Origin: Rheinheimera riviphila
Lineage (GTDB): Bacteria; Pseudomonadota; Gammaproteobacteria; Enterobacterales; Alteromonadaceae
Assembly: GCF_004005945.1 (NCBI RefSeq)
Contig: NZ_SACS01000007.1
Coordinates: forward strand, 109,158 to 173,157
Direction: 5' to 3'
DNA: 64,000 bases
Made by a program: the position numbers and the translations under genes. A model generated the notes under the pieces. The model worked only from the letters and a program-made list of their open reading frames with translations, was not told where the DNA came from and did not search any database. Positions 1 through 9,348 of the stretch are shown piece by piece (position 1 is the stretch's first letter; each line of letters starts with the position of its first letter).

Positions 1-1941
1 AAAAACACCATCCAGATTTCGACACTGAAAAAAGCGGTTTTGCTGCAATCGTTGGGGCTGGTTATGCTTCACTTTCGTCACAGCCGCCAAATAAGGTAAA
101 CCTAATTGTATCGCCAGCCGCTGCGCAAAATCGGCAACTAGGTCAGGCTGATGCAACGATGGTACAGCACAAACCCAACCTGGTGCTGGATGGGGTTGCC
201 AGCGTTGCTGGATCATCTCTGCAACTGCTGCAACCAGCTCATCACCAAAGCGCCCAGCCTGTTTATGCACGGCCACGGTACGACCCCAACCGGCATCGCC
301 CCAGCGGGATAATACCCGCCCTTCCTGCGCCTGTAACTCTTTCGGTAAATTGCCACGAAAACCATAAGCGGTAAACGCATTCGCCGCGACCTGAATTTTG
401 GGGGGCAACATCGTTTCTGATTGTCTGAGCAGTACCGCGGCCTGGTGTACCAATAAAGCATTCAGCTCAGGCGAAACCACAGGCTGGCCCAGGCAGGACG
501 TACATTTGCCGCATGGAGTGGCATCGAGATCATCAAGAGCACGCCGCAAAAAGGTCATTTTACAGCCAGTCTCAGCCAGATACGCCTGAACTTCGGCCCA
601 TTCCTGCTCGCGCTGCCCGATTAAATGGGCGATACGGGCGTGATCCATCACATAGGGCACCGGCACCCGACGCCATTGACTATTGAGCTTGATCACGGGC
701 GCTGGATTCTCCACGCTCAACAGTTTCAGCACCTTCTCGATTTGCCCCTGCCGCAGGTTCGTGCGTTCTTCAATTCCCCGGATTGATAAACCATCAGAGT
801 TTGCCAACACCTGCAAAATTTCATCGACCTGTCCTTGCGCAGGGAAAGAAGCACCACGAAAAAACTGATGGATGTCTTGATCTTCCACACCCGACATCAA
901 TACCCCAATCGCATGGTCGATGCCACGCCCGGCACGACCGACTTGCTGGTAATACGCCACAATCGAGCCCGGCGCCTGATAATGCAGCACAAAGCTCAGA
1001 TCAGGTTTGTCATAACCCATGCCTAAGGCCGTTGTCGCGACCAACACCTTTAACTGATTGGTTAATAACAATTCTTCAAGGTACTGCCGATAGCTATTGC
1101 TGTTGGCAAAGCCAGTGGCCTCGATACTACCATGATAGGCTTTGGCAACAATGCCATTGGCACACAACCAGTCTGCCACCAGCTCCGCATCCCTGATCGT
1201 CAGGGTATAAACAATGCCGGTACCGGGTAAAGTCGGGATCACCTGCGCCAACCATGCTAGACGCGATGCCTGATCAGGTAACAGCAGTGTTTGTAGTGCC
1301 AGACTGTCGCGGATCAACGGCCCACGCTGAATGTAAAGATCACCGAGTTGCTGTTGAATATCGGCGACTACCCGGTTATTGGCTGTTGCCGTGGTGCCAA
1401 GCACCGGCGTATTGGCCGGCAATTGCCGCAAAATACTAACAATACGCCGATAGTCCGGCCGAAAATCATGGCCCCAATCGGAAATACAATGTGCTTCATC
1501 GATCACCATCAAGGCGATGTGGTTCGCCACAGGTTGCAGCACAGTTTCGGTAAAATTGTCATTGGCTAATCGTTCCGGTGAAATCAGTAGGCAATCAATC
1601 TCGTCCGCCAATAGTCGTTGTTTCACTGACTCCCACTCATCAGTGTTCGACGAATTCATCGTTTCAGCAACAAGACCTAGGCGCTGCGCCGACTCCAACT
1701 GATTTCGCATCAGTGCCAACAGTGGCGACACAATAATGGTTGGGCCAAAACCGCGATCGCGGAAAATTTTGGTGCTGATAAAATACACCGAACTTTTACC
1801 CCAACCCGTGCGCTGCACCACCAACAACTTTTGAAGCTGATTCACCAAAGCATCAATCGCTTCCCATTGCCCATCCCGAAATTGTGCTGCCGGATTGGCT
1901 AAAGCAGTTTGTAATAAGTGTTGTGCCTGTTCGCGGTTCAT
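1..1941 (-). CDS. RecQ-family ATP-dependent DNA helicase with C-terminal phosphoribosyltransferase-like region (3' end cut by window edge)
   Basis: Open reading frame read from an ATG at 1941 to the window edge without a stop, so the C-terminus is missing. Helicase motifs appear in order: an ATP-binding loop RTGWGKS, motif II DEAHCISDWGHDFRPDY, TATAN, and the motif VI-like QVGRAGRG. A C-x2-C-x2-C cluster (CGKCTSC) follows, as in the zinc region of RecQ proteins. The last visible part (CAVPSLHQPDLVADFAQRL) resembles a ComF-like phosphoribosyltransferase fold fused to some RecQ-like helicases. The expected role is 3'-5' DNA unwinding in repair or recombination. The helicase call is firm; the fusion is inferred from a partial domain and from memory of that subfamily. 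Confidence 0.88.
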   Translation of the reverse strand, partial: MNREQAQHLLQTALANPAAQFRDGQWEAIDALVNQLQKLLVVQRTGWGKSSVYFISTKIFRDRGFGPTIIVSPLLALMRNQLESAQRLGLVAETMNSSNTDEWESVKQRLLADEIDCLLISPERLANDNFTETVLQPVANHIALMVIDEAHCISDWGHDFRPDYRRIVSILRQLPANTPVLGTTATANNRVVADIQQQLGDLYIQRGPLIRDSLALQTLLLPDQASRLAWLAQVIPTLPGTGIVYTLTIRDAELVADWLCANGIVAKAYHGSIEATGFANSNSYRQYLEELLLTNQLKVLVATTALGMGYDKPDLSFVLHYQAPGSIVAYYQQVGRAGRGIDHAIGVLMSGVEDQDIHQFFRGASFPAQGQVDEILQVLANSDGLSIRGIEERTNLRQGQIEKVLKLLSVENPAPVIKLNSQWRRVPVPYVMDHARIAHLIGQREQEWAEVQAYLAETGCKMTFLRRALDDLDATPCGKCTSCLGQPVVSPELNALLVHQAAVLLRQSETMLPPKIQVAANAFTAYGFRGNLPKELQAQEGRVLSRWGDAGWGRTVAVHKQAGRFGDELVAAVAEMIQQRWQPHPAPGWVCAVPSLHQPDLVADFAQRLAIQLGLPYLAAVTKVKHNQPQRLQQNRFFQCRNLDGVF

Positions 1942-2013
1942 TATCGTTCCCTGATCTGATTAGTCGAAGGTGCCGCAACTTGTTTCGCGAAATCAGCATG
2001 ACTGAATTTAAGC

Positions 2014-2055
2014 ATAAAAAAGCCCAGCCTACCTGATTGGGTATAGCCGGGCTTT
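2014..2055 (-). terminator. Rho-independent terminator of glmS
   Basis: On the minus strand AAAGCCC pairs with GGGCTTT around a loop of about 23 nt, followed by a run of T. It lies just past the glmS stop codon, between glmS and the recQ-like gene. Confidence 0.75.
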
Positions 2056-2086
2056 CATATATTTCAACCAATAATTAACTTATAAA

Positions 2087-3916
2087 TTACTCAACAGTAA
2101 CAGACTTGGCCAAATTCCGCGGCTGGTCCACATCAGTACCTTTAATAATCGCCACGTAGTAACTCAATAACTGCAGCGGGATGGTATAGATAATCGGTGC
2201 GATCAGCGGGTGCACGTGTGGTACGTTGACCACGCGCTGGGTGGCGTCGGACTTGAAGTGAGCATTGGCGTCGGCGAAGACGTACAGGATGCCGCCGCGG
2301 GCGCGGACTTCTTCAACGTTCGACTGCAGCTTCTCTAACAGTTCGTTGTTTGGCGCGACCACGATGATTGGCATTTGCGCGTCAATCAGTGCCAGTGGGC
2401 CGTGTTTCAGCTCGCCGGCGGCGTAGGCTTCGGCGTGAATGTAGGAAATTTCCTTCAGTTTCAGCGCGCCTTCCATGGCGATCGGGTACTGATCGCCACG
2501 GCCTAAGAACAGTGAGTTGTGCTTGTCGGCAAATTCTTCCGCCAGCTTTTCAATGCTGCTGGCCAGTTCCAGCGTTTGCTCTAACTTGGCTGGTAATGAA
2601 CGCAGCGCTTCAACCATGTCTTTTTGCTGGGCAGCGGTTAAACCATTGTATTTACCAATCGCCAGCGTCAACATCGCCAGGCCAACTAACTGCGTGGTGA
2701 AAGCTTTGGTCGAAGCCACACCGATTTCAGCGCCGGCGCGGGTCATAAAGGCTAAATCTGATTCACGCACCAGCGATGAGCCAGCCACGTTACAAATGGT
2801 TAAGCTACCGACATAACCGGCTTCTTTGGCCAGACGCAGCGCAGCCAGCGTATCCGCGGTTTCGCCTGATTGCGAAATGCTGACTAACAGGCTGTTTGGC
2901 TGGACAAAAGATTTGCGGTAACGGAATTCAGAAGCGATTTCGACGTTACAGGAAATGCCGCCTAACGATTCTAACCAGTAACGCGCGACCATGCCGGAGT
3001 GGTAAGAAGTTCCACAAGCGACGATCTGCACGTGTTTAACTTTTTTGAACAGCTCAGCCGCGCCATTACCAAAGGTTTCGTCCAGCACGGATTCGGCGTT
3101 TAAGCGGCCTTCCAGCGTGTTGTTGATGGCAAACGGCTGTTCGTAGATTTCTTTGAGCATAAAGTGGCGGTACTGGCCTTTGTCACCGGCGTCATAGCTG
3201 ACGTTCGATTCATGCGCCACGCGCTCGACCGGCGCACCGTTTTTATCAAAAATACGCACTGTGGTGCGGGTAATTTCCGCCACGTCGCCTTCTTCTAAAA
3301 ACATAAAACGACGGGTCACCGGCAATAACGCCAACTGATCCGAAGCAATAAAGTTTTCGCCAATGCCTAAACCAATCACCAGCGGGCTGCCAGAACGCGC
3401 CACCACTAACCGGCTTGGATCAGTTTGGTCCATCAGCACAGTGCCATACGCACCGTTGAATTGTTTCACCGCTTTTTGTACTGCAGATAATAATGACTCA
3501 GACGTTTTTAATTCTTCTTCGACTAAATGCGCGATGACTTCAGTGTCGGTATCGGAATTAAACACATAACCTTTGCCTTTCAACATCTCGCGCAGCGGGC
3601 CGTGGTTTTCGATGATACCGTTGTGCACTACAGAGATTTTTTCAGAAACATGCGGGTGCGCGTTACGCTCAGATGGCTCGCCGTGGGTAGCCCAACGGGT
3701 GTGCGCAATACCGGTGCCGCCTGGAGTTGGTGTTAATTTCACCGCATCAGACAGTTCTTTGACTTTGCCTAAACGGCGCAGACGTTGTAATTCGCCGCTG
3801 TTGCTGATCACCGCCACACCGGCCGAATCATAACCACGGTATTCCAGGCGACGTAAACCTTCAACCAGGATTTCTACCACATCACGTTGCGCTACAGCGC
3901 CGACTATTCCACACAT
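2087..3916 (-). CDS. glmS: Glutamine--fructose-6-phosphate aminotransferase (isomerizing)
   Basis: Makes glucosamine-6-phosphate from fructose-6-phosphate and glutamine, the first step toward UDP-GlcNAc for peptidoglycan and LPS. The 609-residue length is typical. It begins [10 protein letters not shown], where Cys2 is the N-terminal nucleophile of the class II glutaminase domain (about 1-230). Two SIS sugar-isomerase domains follow (for example [12 protein letters not shown] and STKAFTTQ), and the tail [13 protein letters not shown] is the conserved C-terminus. The ATG is preceded by GGAG. The upstream DeoR-type gene ends 2 nt before this start, so the pair is one transcription unit. No ribozyme-like leader is visible. 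Confidence 0.98.
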   Translation of the reverse strand: MCGIVGAVAQRDVVEILVEGLRRLEYRGYDSAGVAVISNSGELQRLRRLGKVKELSDAVKLTPTPGGTGIAHTRWATHGEPSERNAHPHVSEKISVVHNGIIENHGPLREMLKGKGYVFNSDTDTEVIAHLVEEELKTSESLLSAVQKAVKQFNGAYGTVLMDQTDPSRLVVARSGSPLVIGLGIGENFIASDQLALLPVTRRFMFLEEGDVAEITRTTVRIFDKNGAPVERVAHESNVSYDAGDKGQYRHFMLKEIYEQPFAINNTLEGRLNAESVLDETFGNGAAELFKKVKHVQIVACGTSYHSGMVARYWLESLGGISCNVEIASEFRYRKSFVQPNSLLVSISQSGETADTLAALRLAKEAGYVGSLTICNVAGSSLVRESDLAFMTRAGAEIGVASTKAFTTQLVGLAMLTLAIGKYNGLTAAQQKDMVEALRSLPAKLEQTLELASSIEKLAEEFADKHNSLFLGRGDQYPIAMEGALKLKEISYIHAEAYAAGELKHGPLALIDAQMPIIVVAPNNELLEKLQSNVEEVRARGGILYVFADANAHFKSDATQRVVNVPHVHPLIAPIIYTIPLQLLSYYVAIIKGTDVDQPRNLAKSVTVE

Positions 3917-3918
3917 AT

Positions 3919-4710
3919 TTACTCCGGTTTATCGGTATTGGGTTGGACAGGGGCACAAATCACTTTGACCCCCTGCTGTTCTATTTGCCGTTTTGCCGTG
4001 TCGGGTAACTTATCGTCTGTTACCAGGATTTTAATCGACGTCCACGGCAGTTCTAAATTATGGATTTTGCGGCCGATTTTATCGGATTCAACCATCACCA
4101 CCACTTCGCGTGCCACTTCAGCCATCACCCGGCTTAAGCTGGTCAGTTCGTTAAAAGTGGTGGTGCCGCGTTGTAAATCGATGCCATCGGCGCCGATAAA
4201 CAGTTGGTCAAAATCATAGGCGCGTAATACTTGTTCCGCCAGCTGGCCCTGAAAGGACTCAGACTGGGCGTCCCAGCTACCGCCGGTCATGAGTAATTTG
4301 GGTTCGTGCTCGAGTTCACGCAGGCTGTTGGCGATAAACAGTGAGTTGGTCATCACCACCAAACCTTGTTTGTTTGAGAGCTCTGGCAATAACGCCGCTG
4401 TGGTGCTGCCGCTGTCGATAATAATGCGGTAGTGATCACGGATTAAGCTGGCCGCCACTTTGGCAAGTGCCTGTTTTCTCGCTGAAATTCGTTCAACCAC
4501 GGCTTCGGTCATCAGCTCTTGCGGCAATGACACCGCACCGCCGTATTTGCGCAACAACAAACCGGTGTGCTCCAGCGCGGTCAAATCTTTGCGAATGGTC
4601 ACTTCAGAGGTCGCAAACTGCATCGCAAGCTCGTCGACACTCACTTCCCCTTGTTGGGTCAGTAATTCGACAATAGCGCGACGACGTTGTTGGGTGTTGC
4701 GTTTGTTCAT
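3919..4710 (-). CDS. glmR: DeoR-family transcriptional regulator next to glmS
   Basis: 263 residues with the DeoR/GlpR layout: an N-terminal winged helix (about 5-60, with [22 protein letters not shown]) and a C-terminal sugar-phosphate sensor domain ([20 protein letters not shown]). It sits directly upstream of glmS, as the DeoR-type gene named glmR does in Pseudomonas, so control of amino-sugar synthesis by a phosphosugar is the likely role. Three TCGAAAG boxes on a 20-bp period lie just upstream of its start and suggest autoregulation of the glmR-glmS unit. The family call is firm; the symbol rests on synteny. Confidence 0.9.
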   Translation of the reverse strand: MNKRNTQQRRRAIVELLTQQGEVSVDELAMQFATSEVTIRKDLTALEHTGLLLRKYGGAVSLPQELMTEAVVERISARKQALAKVAASLIRDHYRIIIDSGSTTAALLPELSNKQGLVVMTNSLFIANSLRELEHEPKLLMTGGSWDAQSESFQGQLAEQVLRAYDFDQLFIGADGIDLQRGTTTFNELTSLSRVMAEVAREVVVMVESDKIGRKIHNLELPWTSIKILVTDDKLPDTAKRQIEQQGVKVICAPVQPNTDKPE

Positions 4711-4746
4711 GCTATCCGCTTAGTGATTTGAATCTGATGTTTCGAT

Positions 4747-4793
4747 TCGAAAGATATTCAATCATTTCGAAAGTCATTTTAGACACTCGAAAG
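4747..4793. promoter_or_regulatory. Three TCGAAAG direct repeats at exact 20-bp spacing (candidate operator)
   Basis: TCGAAAG occurs at 4747-4753, 4767-4773 and 4787-4793, each start 20 bp from the last, about two helical turns, in the 155-bp gap between the propeller kinase and the DeoR-type gene. The first two copies also have a leading T, giving TTCGAAAG. DeoR/GlpR-family proteins commonly bind repeated TTTCG/CGAAA half-sites, so this is probably the binding region of the neighbouring regulator. Confidence 0.65.
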
Positions 4794-4810
4794 ATAATTG
4801 CAATCAAAAT

Positions 4811-4831
4811 ATCTGGTTTAACACACCAGAT
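4811..4831 (-). terminator. Possible terminator of the propeller kinase gene
   Basis: ATCTGGT and ACCAGAT form a 7-bp stem with a 7-nt loop; on the minus strand ATTTT follows. The short T run makes it a weak terminator. Confidence 0.45.
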
Positions 4832-4865
4832 TTGGGATAAAAAATCACCAGTGCTTACAACGCCG

Positions 4866-7800
4866 TTAATCGGGCCGGCGCAACTGTGGCAATAAAATCC
4901 GGTAATACAAACCCTGGCCTAGTTCGCTGCTGGCATAAATGCTGCCATTGAGCTGCGCTGTCACCAGATTGTAGACAATATGCGCGCCTAAACCGCTGTT
5001 GCCTTCACTGCGTTTGGTGGTGAAAAACGGGTCGAATAACCGTTTGAGCGTATCGGCGCTCATGCCACAGCCGTTGTCGCGGTATTCCAGCTGAATATGC
5101 GCCGGCGTTTTTTGTACTTTGAGCTCAATCAGCGGTGGCACGCGCATCTCCGCGGTAAAACCGTGTTGCAGCGAATTCATCACCAAATGGGTCAGTAACT
5201 GCGCCAGCGAGCCGGCATCGGCATATAACGTAATGCCAGGATCTGATGACAGTTGCAGCTGACATTGCCGCCGGTTCAGCTCCGGCTGTAGCGATCGGAT
5301 CACTTCTTTTAAGTACTCCGCCACATCAAATTCACGCAGACTAATCGCCGACTTATCCACCGCCACCTGCTTAAAGCTATTGATCAACGCCGCCGCCCGT
5401 TCGGTGTTTTGCGTTAGCATCAAGGCTGCGGTATTGGCGGTTTCCAGGAAGCGCTCGAACTCCGGCACCAGTAATTTGCGCTGCTGATGCGCCAAAGTGA
5501 TAGCCGCCAGCTCAAGCTGCAAATGGCTGGCCGCCGTGACACAAATACCCAGCGGCGTATTTACTTCATGCGCCACACCGGCCACTAAACCACCCAACGA
5601 CGCCATTTTTTCCTGCATCACCAACTGTTGCTGCGTTTGTTGTAGCCGCGCGACGATTTGTGCATTGGCCACAGCAATGGCGATATTGCTGGCCAGCGTT
5701 CGTACCAGATTGGTCTGCTGTGGTGCAAAAGCTTCTATTCTTGGGCTTTGCAGACTTAAACAACCGATCTGTTCACCATCCACCCCCAACGGGAAATACA
5801 ACACCGATTGCATCGGCGCGCCGTTAATTGGCGGTGGAATTTCTGGTAAATACTGCAAAAACTGGTCACGTTGCTGAATGTTAATTTCGCGCTGCTGATT
5901 AAAGCTAACCGAGGCCAGATTCACCTCCGGCTGCAGTTTCAGCTCAAAAGGTTCCATCAAGCGGCCATTTTCCAGCCAATGACTGAATTCCAGGCTCTGA
6001 GTGTCCGGGCGGAAAATACCAATAGCGAGCACGTGCACGTCCATGATTTCATTCAGGCTTTTATGGCACAAAAACAGAATTTCCTGCAGATCTAACGACG
6101 CAGTGATTTGTTTGGCCAACATCTGCAGCAAGGTCATATCGCGGTAGGATTCCGCCAGCGCCTGATTCTGGGTTTGCAGCTCAGCAGTGCGGCGGCTGAC
6201 CACTTGCTCCAGCCAGTTACGGGTTTGCCGTTCATTGCGCAGCCGAAAGCGCAGGAACGCCCAAATCGCGCCAAAGGTCAGCAACGCAGCGGCGATTTTT
6301 GCCCACCAGGTTAACCACCAGGGCGGCAGAATTTTAACCAGCACCCGGGTCGCACCATCGGCTGGCCAGCTTTGCCCTGGCCTGCGCGCCATCACTTCAA
6401 ACTGATAATCGCCCGGCGCTAAGCGGGTGTAAGTGGCCTGACGGCTGCTGGCATCGGTTTCAATCCAGTCGCGGTCAAAACCCGACAGCCGGTAACGATA
6501 GCGGGTCTGTCCTGGCTGCACAAAATCCAATGCCGAAAACTGCAGCGTAAACATGTCCTGTTCGTAGTTCAGTCGCACTTCGCTGGCATAACCAATCGCC
6601 CGTTGTAAGACACTTTTTTTATCCTGCGCCGGCCGGACTCTTTTGTTAAACACATTAAAACCAGTCAGCCGCACGACTAAGGGCTCCGGCTGCTGCAAAA
6701 ATTTAGCCGGGTAGTAATAATCCAGTCCCTGATTGCCGCCGCGCAGATGCTGGCCATCCTGATTGACCAGCCATGAACCAATCCAGGTGGTCACCTGAAA
6801 ACCATGGGCTTCGTTAAACTGGACTAAATCCTGATTCTGCAGCTGAGTGCGGTACAACCATAAAAAATTCGGTGCTTTACGCAGATAAATATCCGCATCG
6901 TCGCTGCCGACATAGGCTTTAAAACCTTCGATTTTCTTTGCATCGTCTTTGCTACGCAGCAGCCGATGATTGACGTTGCCAGCCCGGATCCACAGCTCAC
7001 CACCTTCGGGATAAATCAGCTGAATGCCATTAAAACGCAGGCCTGCCGCGCTTTGCGTGCCTTCGCGCCAGCTTTGCACTTTCCCGCTTGGCAACGCCAG
7101 CCTGGAAAGGCCTTGATCGGCATACCCAATCCATAAATCGTGATGCTCGTCAGCCCGCATGGTGCTAATGGTGTCACTGGCAAGGCCGGTATCGGAGGCG
7201 AGATCCTGGCGGAATTGTTGTTTGGTGCTGCCATCTAGCAAAAACAAACCTTCGCCACGGGTACCAACCCAAAACCGGTTGAGCGTATCCTGATACAATA
7301 CGCCGATATGCGGCTGCACTTCGGCGTCAGTCAGCGGATAAAGTTGCCACAGACCGGTGCGCTGATTGAGCTGAAATAAACCGGAATCGGTACCAATCCA
7401 CACCACCCCAAGATGATCCTGCAACACCTGGCGCACCAGCGTTGGCATTTTTTCTTGTGGTTTTTCCAGCCGGATTGGCCAGCGTTTGACGGTCGCCGTA
7501 GTTAAATCAGCTTCGGCGACACCGGCATCGCGGTTGGCGAGCCAATAGGTTTGACCGGATTTAAGCGACATACCAAAGACATCGTTGTGCGCCAACAACG
7601 CCGGGTTGTTTGGATCTACCGGCAAATTCCGCACTTTTTGCGCGATGGCCGACAAGCCGTAAATACCGGCCGGGCTTTTCATCCACAAGGTTTGCTGGTT
7701 ATCCAGCCATAATCCGGTCAGGTTGTTGCTCTGAATTTGATGCGCGACAATCGGATTGGCACGAAACTGTTGCCAGGGTTGATCCGGTGCAGGCAAATAC

Positions 7801-8801
7801 CACAAGCCCTGGTCATAACTGCTCACCCACAAACCGCCATCCTGGCCAAACCATAAATCCGTCAGCAGACCACTTTTCAAAAGTTCCGGTTGTTGTGCGA
7901 CCAGTTGCAATTTCTGACTACTTTGCAAATACCGCAATAAACCACCACCATAGCTGGTCAGCCAGACCTGGCCGGTTGCATCCATCTTGATGGTGGTCAC
8001 TGCCGCTACTTTTAAGGCTGAATTGTCGACACTGAATAACTGTTTATCCAGCCGCTGTGGATGCCAGCGCAAAGCGCCGCCTTTATTCTGGCCCCGATTA
8101 CGCAGTGGCGCGCTGCCGGTGCCGATCCACAAATAACCTTCATCATCAAGTAATAAACTATTGATAAACAACCCATCAATTTCGCGGGACGCCGCTGGCA
8201 GTTGCACCAGTTCCAGCTGCTGATTTTCGGCATGCCAGCGATATAGACCGGCACCAAAGGTGCCAACCCAGATCTGTAGATTTTTATCCTGATACAAAGC
8301 GCTAATTTCGACCTGCTGTACGATGCCTTGTGATCGCGGAATGGCGACCCGGCTGAAACGCTCGGTGGCCGGATCAAACAAATTCAGTCCGCCGTAGCGG
8401 GTGCCCACCCACAGCTGACCACGGCGATCCAACATTAAGGTCGAAATCCAGTCTGAGGATAAACTGCTGGCATCGGTCGGATCGGCGCGAAAACTCTCCA
8501 CCACCTGACCGTCATACCGATACAGACCATGCTGAGTACCAATCCACAAAAATCCTTGTGCATCCTGCACCAAAGCAGTGGCCTGGGATAAAAACGGGTG
8601 TTGCCGTCCAAGTTGCATAAAACGGCTGTAAACTTCCACCGAAGTGGCGGTGGTGGGAGTGACACTCTGGAGGGAGGAAGTGGCAGAACTGTCCGGCAAC
8701 GGCAAATGATGGGGGGATGCGGCAAAGACCAGCATGGGCGCCAACAACGACATCATCAACCAGCAGCGCAACAACCACCCAGGTTCCCACAGCATCAGCA
8801 T
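4866..8801 (-). CDS. Propeller-type membrane sensor histidine kinase with GAF domain
   Basis: 1311 residues. A signal peptide/anchor (about 1-28) is followed by a long periplasmic beta-propeller (about 45-650) with many LWVGT/LWIGT-type blade repeats, then a Y_Y_Y domain ending near the PPWW motif. A transmembrane helix (around 840-860), a cytoplasmic GAF-like domain (about 900-1050), a HisKA H-box (GVAHEVNTPLG, His about 1078) and an ATPase domain (N-box Asn about 1209; DNGCGMS; GNSGLGAHIVYNL) follow. Unlike the hybrid kinases of Bacteroidetes it has no receiver or DNA-binding domain, so it must signal to a separate regulator. None is adjacent; the ligand is unknown. Confidence 0.9.
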   Translation of the reverse strand: MLMLWEPGWLLRCWLMMSLLAPMLVFAASPHHLPLPDSSATSSLQSVTPTTATSVEVYSRFMQLGRQHPFLSQATALVQDAQGFLWIGTQHGLYRYDGQVVESFRADPTDASSLSSDWISTLMLDRRGQLWVGTRYGGLNLFDPATERFSRVAIPRSQGIVQQVEISALYQDKNLQIWVGTFGAGLYRWHAENQQLELVQLPAASREIDGLFINSLLLDDEGYLWIGTGSAPLRNRGQNKGGALRWHPQRLDKQLFSVDNSALKVAAVTTIKMDATGQVWLTSYGGGLLRYLQSSQKLQLVAQQPELLKSGLLTDLWFGQDGGLWVSSYDQGLWYLPAPDQPWQQFRANPIVAHQIQSNNLTGLWLDNQQTLWMKSPAGIYGLSAIAQKVRNLPVDPNNPALLAHNDVFGMSLKSGQTYWLANRDAGVAEADLTTATVKRWPIRLEKPQEKMPTLVRQVLQDHLGVVWIGTDSGLFQLNQRTGLWQLYPLTDAEVQPHIGVLYQDTLNRFWVGTRGEGLFLLDGSTKQQFRQDLASDTGLASDTISTMRADEHHDLWIGYADQGLSRLALPSGKVQSWREGTQSAAGLRFNGIQLIYPEGGELWIRAGNVNHRLLRSKDDAKKIEGFKAYVGSDDADIYLRKAPNFLWLYRTQLQNQDLVQFNEAHGFQVTTWIGSWLVNQDGQHLRGGNQGLDYYYPAKFLQQPEPLVVRLTGFNVFNKRVRPAQDKKSVLQRAIGYASEVRLNYEQDMFTLQFSALDFVQPGQTRYRYRLSGFDRDWIETDASSRQATYTRLAPGDYQFEVMARRPGQSWPADGATRVLVKILPPWWLTWWAKIAAALLTFGAIWAFLRFRLRNERQTRNWLEQVVSRRTAELQTQNQALAESYRDMTLLQMLAKQITASLDLQEILFLCHKSLNEIMDVHVLAIGIFRPDTQSLEFSHWLENGRLMEPFELKLQPEVNLASVSFNQQREINIQQRDQFLQYLPEIPPPINGAPMQSVLYFPLGVDGEQIGCLSLQSPRIEAFAPQQTNLVRTLASNIAIAVANAQIVARLQQTQQQLVMQEKMASLGGLVAGVAHEVNTPLGICVTAASHLQLELAAITLAHQQRKLLVPEFERFLETANTAALMLTQNTERAAALINSFKQVAVDKSAISLREFDVAEYLKEVIRSLQPELNRRQCQLQLSSDPGITLYADAGSLAQLLTHLVMNSLQHGFTAEMRVPPLIELKVQKTPAHIQLEYRDNGCGMSADTLKRLFDPFFTTKRSEGNSGLGAHIVYNLVTAQLNGSIYASSELGQGLYYRILLPQLRRPD

Positions 8802-8865
8802 TTTTTCCGGTCAGGCGAGTTTAAGGCCTAGTATTGATGCTTTTTGACAACGCTGCAATAGCTGT

Positions 8866-9057
8866 TCAGTAACTGGCACGCCACTGGTAAAAGCCACAAC
8901 ACAATAGTAACAAAACCAGCAAGATGGCCAACAAGCAGACCCGCCTGTCCAGTGACTGATATATCCAGTAATCAATCACTACCAACAGCCCGGCGGGTAA
9001 CAACATCCAGCCTAATTGCAACCACATTAACAGCAGCGGATTGGTTGAATTGAACAT
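8866..9057 (-). CDS. 63-residue membrane protein behind a Fur box
   Basis: Starts at the ATG preceded by AGGGAG with 7-nt spacing, rather than at the longer upstream start. The product has two hydrophobic segments (about 8-27 and 40-55), with a short loop containing SLDRR and a C-terminal WRASY. I do not recognise the family. A promoter with -35 TTGCAA and -10 TATGCT lies about 80-110 bp upstream, with a Fur box inside its spacer, so expression is probably raised under iron limitation. It is oriented away from the putative small RNA that shares the same Fur box. Confidence 0.6.
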   Translation of the reverse strand: MFNSTNPLLLMWLQLGWMLLPAGLLVVIDYWIYQSLDRRVCLLAILLVLLLLCCGFYQWRASY

Positions 9058-9139
9058 GACACAACTCCCTGTTTTACCGACAACCCACACCTGCGCAGCC
9101 TGGTTGCTGCCTGATGGCGACCCTGTTGTCGTTAAAAAC

Positions 9140-9168
9140 AGCATATTTTAAATGAGAATCATTTGCAA
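9140..9168 (-). promoter_or_regulatory. Minus-strand promoter for the 63-residue membrane protein
   Basis: -35 TTGCAA (9163-9168, self-complementary) and -10 TATGCT (9140-9145) with a 17-bp spacer. The Fur box occupies most of the spacer. The -10 is a 4/6 match. Confidence 0.5.
9150..9168. promoter_or_regulatory. Fur box
   Basis: AAATGAGAATCATTTGCAA matches the dyad core of the Fur consensus (AATGATAATCATT) closely: AATGAGAATCATT differs at one position. It overlaps the -35 of the rightward promoter and the spacer of the leftward one, a position suited to iron-dependent repression of both. Confidence 0.75.
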
Positions 9169-9191
9169 TACGGATTTAGTGCTTGTATAGT
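9163..9191 (+). promoter_or_regulatory. Plus-strand sigma-70 promoter of the putative small RNA
   Basis: -35 TTGCAA (9163-9168), a 17-bp spacer and -10 TATAGT (9186-9191, 5/6 match). The predicted start is near 9198. The -35 lies within the Fur box. Confidence 0.65.
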
Positions 9192-9200
9192 GTTTTGGTC

Positions 9201-9296
9201 ATGGAGACAAACTGTACTTGCACGGTTTGCGGAAGGATCCGAAATCCACGGTGTTTGCACCCTAAATCATTGAAGTTGCAGCTCAGCCACGGTTGA
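9201..9296 (+). CDS. Possible 31-residue Cys-rich leaderless peptide
   Basis: ATG at 9201 to TGA at 9296 inside the putative small RNA. It begins METNCTCTVCGR, with Cys at 5, 7, 10 and 18 and His at 20 and 30, a spacing that could bind metal. There is no ribosome-binding site, and the predicted transcript would carry only about 3 nt before the ATG, so translation would have to be leaderless. It may be chance; the iron-responsive context is the only support. Confidence 0.25.
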   Translation: METNCTCTVCGRIRNPRCLHPKSLKLQLSHG

Positions 9297-9348
9297 ACCG
9301 CAATGAAGCTCAGCTTCAGGGATGACGGGTTATGCGTTTCTGCAGTTT

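Noticed and set aside
3917..3918. glmS ribozyme or riboswitch leader
   Set aside because: Only 2 nt separate glmS from the upstream regulator gene, so there is no leader room.
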